Source: JABDMH01 sp965223165 (GTDB lineage Bacteria; Bacteroidota; Bacteroidia; Chitinophagales; Saprospiraceae). Taken from it: a DNA stretch of 64,000 nucleotides. The position numbers and the translations under genes are program-made. Below are positions 1-7,335 of this stretch, piece after piece. Within the stretch, counting starts at the first letter, position 1, and every line of letters starts with the position of its first letter. The notes under the pieces are model-generated. The model saw nothing but the letters and a program-made list of their open reading frames with translations, was not told where the DNA came from and searched no databases. The stretch covers positions 1,007,055 to 1,071,054 of the forward strand of contig CBDCVQ010000019.1 of the NCBI GenBank assembly GCA_965223165.1, read 5' to 3'.

Positions 1-1
1 A

Positions 2-286
2 ATCTTCGTAAACATGGATGCTCGTGTTTTGAAGAATTTTAAGAGCCGTCACAGAAATCAGAATCCTGAGCAAGTTGATCTCACCAATAGAAAATACTAC
101 TCCTCCGTCTATTTCCATGTGCTCTTTCTTTACACCATCACAATCAACCGCGGGTTTAGGATTTCAAGTAAAGAAGAGGACGACATCGACGTAGGTACCT
201 ACCTGAAGGACATCTTCGGAAGTTTTTATGCCACCTTCATCATGAACTACGGCTCAGAAGCCTTGCTTGAGTCGGTAGCAGAGTAG
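2..286 (+). CDS. Hypothetical protein, 3' part (partial at window edge)
   Basis: The frame is open from the first base of the window to a stop at 284-286, so this is probably the C-terminal end of a longer gene. An ATG at 14 would give 90 residues. The piece is basic at its start and holds a short hydrophobic stretch (FHVLFLYTITI) followed by an acidic patch (KEEDDID). I recognise no family. It is convergent with the next gene on the minus strand. Confidence 0.4.
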   Translation: MFVNMDARVLKNFKSRHRNQNPEQVDLTNRKYYSSVYFHVLFLYTITINRGFRISSKEEDDIDVGTYLKDIFGSFYATFIMNYGSEALLESVAE

Positions 287-337
287 CTCCCAAGACTATA
301 GAGCCCAATCAAGCTATGGCTTACAAAGGCCGGTCAT

Positions 338-1288
338 TTATCTCCAGTACAACTGCCTGAGAATACCTCCATACACCTCATCATCGGTTCCATAGCTCAA
401 AATCCCCGCAGGGGTCACGGGCGGACCAAGTGCCTCGATCTTCAGACCTTGGAACTCGCTGATCTTGATCGGCTTCTGCAGTAAGTCCACGGAAAACGCA
501 GGACTTGATTTGACTCGCCCAGCTAGATAAACTGCTGAAGCGAAGGGTCCCTGATCGTTATCAATGTCGTAGCTAGCGGCAATCCAAAGACGTCCAGCTT
601 TATCTACGTGTAGATCCGAAATGTCTCGACTATACCTATCGCTGATATCAGCTGAAAAAGGAAGTGTGTTTGCAAATACAAGCCTCTTGGGCCACTGCTT
701 CAAGTTCAATTTGTCCCAGAGAATCGAATTAGTGATAGTTGATCCGCTTCTAAAGCCGATGATCAAGTGTACAGCATCCGTTCCATTTGCAACGCAACTA
801 AGCCCTTCAACACTCAAATCAGTCGTCTCATTGATAAAGCCCGGAATCAGGGTACTGTCGGTGACCGCAACGTCCCAAACGAAGGGTCGCGATTCGCTGA
901 CCGTAAGATGAAAGATCCTCCCATAGTCACCTTTGTAGTATGAGCTTTCAATTGCTAAGAACTCATTCTTCCTGTTTGGCAATGCACATATAGCTTCGAG
1001 ATCATTGCCCTTCTTTGAAAACTTTTTCCAGTCTTCATTTACCGCGATATACCTCACTTTCTCTTTCGTCTCGTGCTTGGTTGGAACTACAACAATGCCA
1101 AAACGGCTGAGATTTGCGGTGTGCTTATTGTACTTGTGGTCATGAATCACCAGAAAGAGACTAGATGTGTCGCCTCCGGATTCGATTTCTGCTATGCCGC
1201 CTATGCCAATGGGTGATTGACCGTAGGAAGGCTGGAACATCGCTAAAAACAGAAAGGCACTTGTTGTAATAGATCCAATTGTTCTCAT
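338..1288 (-). CDS. Secreted beta-propeller-like protein (esterase-like/SdiA-regulated type)
   Basis: 316 residues with a clear Sec signal peptide (residues 1-23, ending PSYG before QSP), so it is exported. The segment DLEAICALPNRKNEFLAIES (around residue 95) and the later HVDKAGRLWIAASYD resemble blades of secreted propellers of the SdiA-regulated or esterase-like-phytase type, where a 'D..G.lW' turn is common. No catalytic residues can be assigned, so the function is unknown. It stands alone: the upstream gene is divergent and there is no close downstream partner. Family assignment is tentative; the signal peptide is firm. Confidence 0.6.
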   Translation of the reverse strand: MRTIGSITTSAFLFLAMFQPSYGQSPIGIGGIAEIESGGDTSSLFLVIHDHKYNKHTANLSRFGIVVVPTKHETKEKVRYIAVNEDWKKFSKKGNDLEAICALPNRKNEFLAIESSYYKGDYGRIFHLTVSESRPFVWDVAVTDSTLIPGFINETTDLSVEGLSCVANGTDAVHLIIGFRSGSTITNSILWDKLNLKQWPKRLVFANTLPFSADISDRYSRDISDLHVDKAGRLWIAASYDIDNDQGPFASAVYLAGRVKSSPAFSVDLLQKPIKISEFQGLKIEALGPPVTPAGILSYGTDDEVYGGILRQLYWR

Positions 1289-1605
1289 GTTTCTTAATGA
1301 ATAATGGAAGGATTGGTAACCCTCATTGATGTTGGAAAGAATATCGCCTGGCTAGGACTGGCCTAGTTTCATGTACTCAATCGGACACCACGGACGCAGA
1401 TCGAAGGAGTGTATCGCGCAAGAGGTAGTTGGTACTCCGGCCCAAGATGGCTGGTCTTGCACTGAGCAACCCACTGACGAATGCCCTTGAGATGCTGGAT
1501 CGAAAAGTTTAGACCTTGCACGTCCACATTTTTCAACTAACTTCAAAGATCATCCGGCACCCGGCTCGGGATGAAACCTTTGTCATCGCACACACTAACG
1601 CAGAT

Positions 1606-2475
1606 ATGGCTTCATCATTTCTCTCTCCCATATTGATCCTTCTACCGATTGTCACCATCGCACAGTCAGGCACCGTACACGACGTACTCACGATGCAAAG
1701 CGACATCCTGGACATGGAGCGCAAATACGCCATCTACCTGCCTCCAGACTATGAGACGTCCGAGCGGAGCTATCCGGTACTCTACCTTCTTCATGGCGGC
1801 GGCGATGATCAGACGGGCTGGATCCAATTTGGGGAAGTGCTCTACATCACGGACAAAGCCATTCGGGAAAGGAAGGCGACGCCCATGATTATTGTCATGC
1901 CCGATGCTAACACGGGGCGAAGGGGCTACTTCAACAGCATCGATGGCAGCTGGCGTTATGAGGACTTCTTCTTTGACGAACTGATGCCTCATGTGGAAGA
2001 GAAGTACCGCATCAAAGGCGAAAAGAGATACCGAGCGGTGGCCGGCCTATCGATGGGAGGCGGAGGATCATTCATATATGCACTCCATCGACCCGAAATG
2101 TTTTCGTCGGCTTGCCCGCTCAGTGCTTCTACGGGCCAAGTGACCTTCGAGCGCTTTCTCGAGCGGGCCAAACAAAGGTATGGGGCCACCGATCAAACTC
2201 CTGAAGCCGATCTGCGAGCCTATTGGCAGCGGCATTATGCCGTATCGCTGATCGAGTCGATGAAGCCAGATGACGTGAAGTCCGTGCGATGGTTTATCGA
2301 CTGTGGTGACGATGACTTTCTGTACGAGGGCAACTCACTGGTGCACATCGCGATGCGAAAGAAGGATATCCCACATGAGTTTCGCATCCGCGACGGTGGA
2401 CACAGCTGGACATACTGGAGAGAATCGCTGCCCAACGTCCTCTCCTTTGTGTCGGAGGCATTTCATCAGCATTAA
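1606..2475 (+). CDS. Secreted alpha/beta-hydrolase esterase (esterase D / feruloyl-esterase type)
   Basis: 289 residues from the ATG at 1606. That start is preferred over one 90 bases upstream because the protein then opens with a typical signal peptide (hydrophobic SPILILLPIVTIAQ). The fold signatures are the oxyanion loop LLHGGG, the nucleophile elbow GLSMGG (Ser149), an acidic residue in DCGDDDF and the C-terminal His in GGHSWTYW, forming a Ser-Asp-His triad. The family (PF00756-like) hydrolyses carboxyl esters, including acetyl or feruloyl esters on plant polysaccharides. Substrate cannot be told; the pectate lyase at 36-37 kb makes polysaccharide deacetylation plausible. Downstream lies a repeat cluster, not another gene. 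Confidence 0.85.
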   Translation: MASSFLSPILILLPIVTIAQSGTVHDVLTMQSDILDMERKYAIYLPPDYETSERSYPVLYLLHGGGDDQTGWIQFGEVLYITDKAIRERKATPMIIVMPDANTGRRGYFNSIDGSWRYEDFFFDELMPHVEEKYRIKGEKRYRAVAGLSMGGGGSFIYALHRPEMFSSACPLSASTGQVTFERFLERAKQRYGATDQTPEADLRAYWQRHYAVSLIESMKPDDVKSVRWFIDCGDDDFLYEGNSLVHIAMRKKDIPHEFRIRDGGHSWTYWRESLPNVLSFVSEAFHQH

Positions 2476-2529
2476 AATCCCTGGTCATGCGGTCGACAGA
2501 CGCATTCTGCGGTACTAGAGTGGAGTTTG

Positions 2530-2648
2530 GAGTGAACTTGAGTTCCGAGTGATCTTGAGTTATGAGTGAACTTGAGTTCCGAGTGATCTTGAGTTATGAG
2601 TGATCTTGAGTTCCGAGTGCGCTTGAGTGCTGAGTGAACTTGAGTTTC
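2530..2648 (+). repeat. Seven tandem copies of a 17-bp GAGTG..CTTGAGT repeat
   Basis: Seven units of exactly 17 bp start at 2530, 2547, 2564, 2581, 2598, 2615 and 2632. The pattern is GAGTG-(AA/AT/CG)-CTTGAGT-NNN. Only two internal dinucleotides and the last three bases vary. The cluster is followed by a GC-rich segment (CTCTCGGCGGGGG) that recurs in the clusters near 3.8-3.9 kb. There is no open reading frame of note. Confidence 0.9.
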
Positions 2649-2760
2649 ATACTAGCTCTCGGCGGGGGATACCTGATTGCACTCGATCGTGGCCATCTGC
2701 TAGTGGGGAGATGTCGCGTACGTTTCTGTAGAGGCCGACAAGTTGCGGAAGTGACTAGTA

Positions 2761-2939
2761 CTAGTGGACTGTAACATTGAAAAGGGGTGCATGGATCGCA
2801 ATTATTTCGTGCCAAATCGAAGAGACAGAACCGCACATAGCCTAAGCTACCCCGATAGTTATCGGGGGCTTCTGGCGATGAAGAGTTGGTGCGAAAGAAT
2901 GCGATCGGGCATTCCGCTTTCAGCGTTACAGTCCACTAG
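2761..2939. mobile_element. MITE-like element with CTAGTGGACTGTAAC inverted repeats
   Basis: 179 bp bounded by near-perfect terminal inverted repeats of about 22 bp. The left end reads CTAGTGGACTGTAACATTG and the right end, complemented, reads CTAGTGGACTGTAACGCTG. It begins and ends in CTAG and encodes no credible protein. The inside contains a small CCCCGATAGTTATCGGGG palindrome. Size and structure fit a non-autonomous miniature transposable element; the parent transposase is not in the window. Confidence 0.65.
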
Positions 2940-3124
2940 GATGCCTAAAGTGCCTATGAGTGAGCTAGAGTCAGTGCCGAGTGCGCTCGAGTTATGAGTG
3001 AGCTAGAGTTTGATACGAGCTTGCGACCGGAGGGAGTGTTTCCTGTTGCAACACATATTAGACACTCATTAGGAGCAAGATCATCGCACATCGACCAGTC
3101 ACCCGGAATTCGAGCTCACACGCC
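2940..3124. repeat. Second small cluster of GAGTG-type repeats
   Basis: Diverged copies of the 17-bp repeat (GAGTGAGCTAGAGT, GAGTGCGCTCGAGT) lie at about 2956-3010, followed by the same flanking motif GATACGAGCTTGCGACCGG as at 3.8 kb. The leading ATGCCTAAAGTGC also occurs at about 3693, so both clusters derive from one ancestral sequence. The rest up to the NTF2-like gene shows nothing. Confidence 0.6.
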
Positions 3125-3574
3125 TTACTGGGGCGGCTGCGGATTGCTGCTGTTCCAAATATCCTGGTGCATCTTCCACTCGCCCTTGACTTTTTTCCAG
3201 ATTACGAGGTACTTGGCATTATCGACGACCTGATCCCCAGCAAGAATTTCGACGACTCCCTCCTCGATGGCGGTTTTGCCATGGCCGGTCGCCGACACGG
3301 TGGTCAGCTTGGGGGTGATGCCCGCCGCCATCATGCCACCCCAGAATGCCTTCAGGTTCTCTTTGCCCGTAACCACCGGACTATTTGGAGGCAGCAATCG
3401 GGCATCGTCGGTATAGATCGTGACAAATTGGTCTACGTCGCCCGCATTAAAGAGGTTCATGAAGTTATCATTGGCCTCCTGGATGTCCGCTGACACATCT
3501 TTTTGAGCGGCAACAGTGAGAAAACTCATGCTGAGTAGGAGTACGGCTACGAAGTTGAGTATTTGACTTTTCAT
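3125..3574 (-). CDS. Secreted NTF2-like (SnoaL/DUF4440-type) protein
   Basis: 149 residues with a signal peptide (hydrophobic residues 8-22, VAVLLLSMSFLTVAA before QKD). The mature part has the NTF2-fold pattern: an N-terminal helix ending in NLFNAGDVDQFVTIYTDDARLLPP, then GKENLKAFW and a final WKMHQDIWNSS strand. DUF4440/SnoaL-like proteins of this size form cone-shaped pockets and act as small hydrolase or isomerase-like enzymes or as ligand binders; this one cannot be assigned a substrate. It is flanked on both sides by short-repeat clusters and has no operon partner. Confidence 0.8.
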   Translation of the reverse strand: MKSQILNFVAVLLLSMSFLTVAAQKDVSADIQEANDNFMNLFNAGDVDQFVTIYTDDARLLPPNSPVVTGKENLKAFWGGMMAAGITPKLTTVSATGHGKTAIEEGVVEILAGDQVVDNAKYLVIWKKVKGEWKMHQDIWNSSNPQPPQ

Positions 3575-3689
3575 TTGTGTGATTCTTTATGAATTATGTT
3601 TAATCCAGAAGATACATAATTGGAGTCAAAGACGGGTAGGCTGGCCTGTCCCGCATCAGGGCCGGACATATGCGAGAGCCAAGGCCTGA

Positions 3690-4073
3690 CTAGCATGCCT
3701 AAAGTGCGGTTGAGTGACTAGAGTGGAGTTCCGAGTGATGTTGAGTGCTGAGTGATCTTGAGTGCTGAGTGAACTTGAGTTCCGAGTGAACTTGAGTTTG
3801 ATACGAGCTCGCGGCGGGGGAGGCTCATTGCTCGCGATTGTGGCCATTTGGTAGAGTGAGTTCTGAGTGCGCTCGAGTTATTAGGCACCTAGAGTTAGTT
3901 CCGAGTGCGCTTGGGTTATGAGTGAACTAGAGTTTGATACGAGCTCGCGGCGGGGGGAGGCTGATTGCTCGCGATTGTGGCCATTTGGTAGAGTGAGTTC
4001 TGAGTGCGCTCGAGCTATTAGTCACCTAGAGTTAGTTCCGAGTGTGCTTGAGTTATGAGTGAACTAGAGTTTG
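3690..4073. repeat. 17-bp repeats plus a 136-bp tandem duplication
   Basis: Four 17-bp units (starts 3733, 3750, 3767, 3784) lead into a larger unit that is tandemly duplicated: copy 1 3794-3929, copy 2 3930-4066, with the start of a third (GAGTTTG) at 4067. Each large copy contains GATACGAGCTCGCGGCGGGG, a TTGCTCGCGATTGTGGCCATTTGG block and three or four diverged GAGTG units. Identity between the two copies is high, so the duplication is recent. The right edge abuts the sulfatase remnant. Confidence 0.8.
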
Positions 4074-4370
4074 GTCGCGATCAAGAGAAAACATACCACG
4101 AAAAGCGTGATCCTCAGCAATTTGAGAAAAGTCGATCTGCGTAGAAGAATCAAAGGCAGAAGGACCATCAGCAAGTAGACCGGCAGCCATCCAGATGGGG
4201 TATGCACCAACGGATGTCCATAGCATCCCAGATCCGGAGAGAAGTCCTCTGCGAGAATCCATAGGATATTAGGGGCCCACTTCACTCGCCGGCTTTAAAC
4301 AACTAGTGGTCAGACCCGCAAAGGTCAGCGCACTCATGAAGAAATGTATCCCCCTAGTCATGATCTTCAT
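4074..4370 (-). pseudogene. Truncated, frameshifted lipoprotein sulfatase remnant
   Basis: From the ATG at 4368-4370 the first frame gives a lipoprotein signal peptide (FMSALTFAGLTTSC lipobox), then stops after about 33 codons. A neighbouring frame then continues with APNILWILAEDFSPDLGCYG and HPLVHTP, which is the characteristic N-terminus of formylglycine sulfatases. A small indel near 4286 therefore breaks the gene. After HTP the sulfatase similarity is lost and the repeat cluster begins at about 4073, so the catalytic Cys/Ser motif and the remaining ~450 residues are gone. The start codon overlaps the stop of the preceding gene (ATGA), so it was once translationally coupled to the oxidoreductase operon. 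Confidence 0.6.
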
Positions 4371-5476
4371 CTTTTTTCTTGCTCAATAAATGCCTGCACC
4401 AAATAATTATAGCTGTATTGGCTGCTGGCCACTTTTTGCAGTTTCGACATAAGCGTTGGCGTGAGACCGTCTTTCCTGTTGGATAAGGTGGACAAGAACC
4501 CTTTCAACTGTTGCTTCGTCATGTCCTCTACGTGCATGGACAAGTGTTCAAATGCAACCGGATGGGCGAGGTCCAGATTTTTGACCAGGAGCGTTTTTGA
4601 GTTCGTGTCGCCTACCCCAAAGAAATGGTAGAGATCAGCTGCATGACGTTGATCCGTCCAAACCTCTGCCGGCAACTTTTTTAGGATATAGGATCTAACC
4701 AGGGGACGAGCCTCCCGCAATATCCCAAGTACCGAAGAAAACTCCTTAGTCATGGTTTGACCACTCATTTGCTTGATCGCATAATATTGGTAATCCTCAT
4801 AGCCGGAATGCAGGAAGTACTGCTCCATGACCGGGCTGTACTGCTCATCAAGAAGGCGCCTGATACTTGTAACTACTTCTCCATTGACCAGATGCCATAG
4901 CGTATAGCATGAAAACAGTCCACCGGCTACCACGCTTTCTCTGATCTCACGCCGCGTGGCTCCCGAAATAGCGTCCACTTTTTGCCCCTTGTACTCGATC
5001 TGCTTGTCCGGCACCGCATTTGGATCGAAGAGATCCGTTAGTTTCCTCCGTTCCAATATGGAATGTTTGTCTAATAATAGACGATGCAATTTCTCGTAGT
5101 CTACCGGCTCGAACAAATCATGATCATACTTCGTCAATAGCTGTTCCTGGTAGACACCGAAACCGGTATAGTTTCCTAATAAATTCCAGTATACTTCGAT
5201 ATACAAAGGCTTGCACAGACTATCGATACAGACGGGTGTTTGGATATTGGCATAGTAAAAGAGCGGACGCTCTTCCTCACCATACATCAGGTAGAGCTGA
5301 TGGTCCATGCTGGTGTCCTTGCCGTAAAATGTGGCGATGGGCTTAGACTCGACCATTTGCTCATATTCGGTAGGCATGCCAAAAAACATCGGTCGATTTT
5401 CCGGCAATTGGCTGGCGGAAGAAACCATGCTAACCAAGCCCCAAAACGCTGTCTGGTAGATTAGTTTCAAGATCAA
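4367..5476 (-). CDS. Secreted protein with FMN-binding/flavinylation-like motif
   Basis: 369 residues with a hydrophobic N-terminal signal (residues 1-22). I do not recognise a named family over its length. The clear landmark is DAISGAT (residues 168-174), which matches the D-x-x-S/T-G-A-T sequence of FMN-binding domains (NqrC/RnfG type), where ApbE attaches FMN to the threonine; Thr174 would be the acceptor. The C-terminal 150 residues look helical and repeat-like (LKKLPAEVW, LLVKNLDLAHP, LKGFLSTLSNRK). It lies 35 bp downstream of the secreted FAD oxidoreductase and overlaps the sulfatase remnant by ATGA, so it belongs to that operon. An extracytoplasmic flavin-dependent redox role is inference. 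Confidence 0.55.
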   Translation of the reverse strand: MILKLIYQTAFWGLVSMVSSASQLPENRPMFFGMPTEYEQMVESKPIATFYGKDTSMDHQLYLMYGEEERPLFYYANIQTPVCIDSLCKPLYIEVYWNLLGNYTGFGVYQEQLLTKYDHDLFEPVDYEKLHRLLLDKHSILERRKLTDLFDPNAVPDKQIEYKGQKVDAISGATRREIRESVVAGGLFSCYTLWHLVNGEVVTSIRRLLDEQYSPVMEQYFLHSGYEDYQYYAIKQMSGQTMTKEFSSVLGILREARPLVRSYILKKLPAEVWTDQRHAADLYHFFGVGDTNSKTLLVKNLDLAHPVAFEHLSMHVEDMTKQQLKGFLSTLSNRKDGLTPTLMSKLQKVASSQYSYNYLVQAFIEQEKR

Positions 5477-5511
5477 ATCATCAAAACCGACACGAAAGGC
5501 CGGCGCTGTTC

Positions 5512-7335
5512 CTAATTTTTAAGTCCCTTTTGCACATAGATCAAGTCCCAATATTCCTTCAGGTATTTTTCGTAAATCTCCCTCGGTTTAGCGTCATATT
5601 CATGGCAGAGGACTGCGGCCAAGCCAACCGCAGCACCCATCTGGCCAGTAGTCCGCATCACCCGAGGTCCTCCCAATCCGATGTGTGAGGTGCTAAAGCA
5701 TCGACCGGCCATAAATAGATTGCCAATATTTCGTGAGTACAGACTTCGATAGGGTACGTGATATCTCCCTGTCCGATAAAAAAGGGCTTCAGATAGAAAA
5801 TCCGGCAGGTTTTCATCCTGGAGATTCCGCTGATAGTGCACATCGACCGCCCGGATCTCCGCCACCACCGAATCAGCAAACCCCGGATTCTCTACGACAT
5901 CATTGAGGGTGAAGACATGATCACCGACCAACCGTCTGGACTCACGTTTTCCAAGCAAATAAGAGACCCAACGTAATTTGAAATTGTCGTTTGCCGGATC
6001 CTGTTTGGCGTTGCTGAAGGAACCAAAGATGGCCCGGAGCATATGATCTCTAATCTCTTCCCCATCGTGAATTTGGTGCAGGTCATCGCGTGAAAATTCC
6101 CAATACCATTCGCCCGCTGTGGCAACGTGATCTTTGGCCACGCTCACTGCCCAGGGTACCTCGGGAAAATCAACCGGATGATCCACCGTGTCGGTCAACC
6201 ATAAGATCGATGATCCCATCACAAAATTGTCTTCAATTTCAGGGCTCCATAGCTCGCCCCATTTTTCCCAATGCTCGCCATATTTGTAGACGCTTTCTCG
6301 TCCGTACGAATATTCGGCGCCCGCCCAGTAGCCGATCCAACCATCACCGGTGGCATCGACAAATAGCGGAGCAATAAATCGCTTCCGGTCGCCGGTCGAG
6401 GTGTGGCGGGCGTCTACGTACTGAATTATATTTTGCTCCGAAACCGCATCATAGGCCCTCCAATTTAAATGCAGATCAATATTGGCATACTTCTTTACGT
6501 TGGCACCCCTTTTCTGCTGATCCAAGATGGCCTCCGGAGATCCATTGGGATAATGCTCTGTGTCAATCATTTTCAAGATCCGCTCATAGTGACCGTAGAT
6601 ACCCAGGGTGTGCACCCTGATCTCACTGCTGGCGTTGCCTCCCAGTACCGGGCGGTCGTGAATCAAGGCTACCTTTAGGCCCTGCTCGGCTGCAGCTATG
6701 CTCGCCGCACATCCTGCCAATCCACCTCCCGTCACCACTAAATCATAATGGCGAACCTCGTCGGGTACCGTTGGCTCTTTGAGTTTCTCTCTACGGAAAC
6801 GGGCCAGGTCTTTGTCGCCCGAGGGCGGTGCAATATTTTGCCGACTTAAATAGACTGCATCACAACGACCATTAAAGCCCGACAAATCCCTGAGCTGGAG
6901 CTGAACTGGTGCAGCCGGGAGATCTGTGACGCCTGCCAATTCCCAGGACCATTCCGGCGATCGACCCAGCGGATCTTCAAAAACCTTACCGTTGACAGCC
7001 AACTTAAATTGGCCAGGAGGATCCCAAGGTCCGGGAGCCCAATCTCTCGTACGCACCCAGACGTGGTAGACACCGGCCTGGGTGACGTCGACCTCGGTAG
7101 TGGCATGCTTGACAGGTGTGCCCATGCCGTGCGCCATCAGATAAGGCGAGCCCATCTGCTGCACAAACTGGGGGTCGACCACCCATCCGCCCGGATCCAC
7201 AAAACTCTCGGCCTCAATCAGAAAGTCTTCTTGACTCCAGGCAGCCACGGCCAGAATAGTGCCAAAGACCATCAATCCCATGCGACGGATCGCCTGCATT
7301 TTGGCCTTTAACCTCGTATAGCGGTTTGCATTCAT
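5512..7335 (-). CDS. Secreted FAD-dependent oxidoreductase with N-terminal beta-sandwich
   Basis: 607 residues from the ATG at 7333-7335. This start is chosen because it overlaps the stop of the upstream gene as ATGA and gives a proper signal peptide (MGLMVFGTILAVAAWSQ); an ATG at 7368 is possible but less likely. Residues about 37-165 form a carbohydrate-binding-like sandwich (FLIEAESF..GGW, GVYHVWVRTRDW). Then comes the dinucleotide fold of the FAD_oxidored family (PF12831): DLVVTGGGLAGCAASIAAAE, followed by RPVLGGNASSE, which is highly conserved in this family. The LFMAGRCFSTSH..GG.RVM motif near the C-terminus is the second FAD contact. Substrate is unknown; homologues are common in polysaccharide-utilisation loci. 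Confidence 0.85.
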   Translation of the reverse strand: MNANRYTRLKAKMQAIRRMGLMVFGTILAVAAWSQEDFLIEAESFVDPGGWVVDPQFVQQMGSPYLMAHGMGTPVKHATTEVDVTQAGVYHVWVRTRDWAPGPWDPPGQFKLAVNGKVFEDPLGRSPEWSWELAGVTDLPAAPVQLQLRDLSGFNGRCDAVYLSRQNIAPPSGDKDLARFRREKLKEPTVPDEVRHYDLVVTGGGLAGCAASIAAAEQGLKVALIHDRPVLGGNASSEIRVHTLGIYGHYERILKMIDTEHYPNGSPEAILDQQKRGANVKKYANIDLHLNWRAYDAVSEQNIIQYVDARHTSTGDRKRFIAPLFVDATGDGWIGYWAGAEYSYGRESVYKYGEHWEKWGELWSPEIEDNFVMGSSILWLTDTVDHPVDFPEVPWAVSVAKDHVATAGEWYWEFSRDDLHQIHDGEEIRDHMLRAIFGSFSNAKQDPANDNFKLRWVSYLLGKRESRRLVGDHVFTLNDVVENPGFADSVVAEIRAVDVHYQRNLQDENLPDFLSEALFYRTGRYHVPYRSLYSRNIGNLFMAGRCFSTSHIGLGGPRVMRTTGQMGAAVGLAAVLCHEYDAKPREIYEKYLKEYWDLIYVQKGLKN

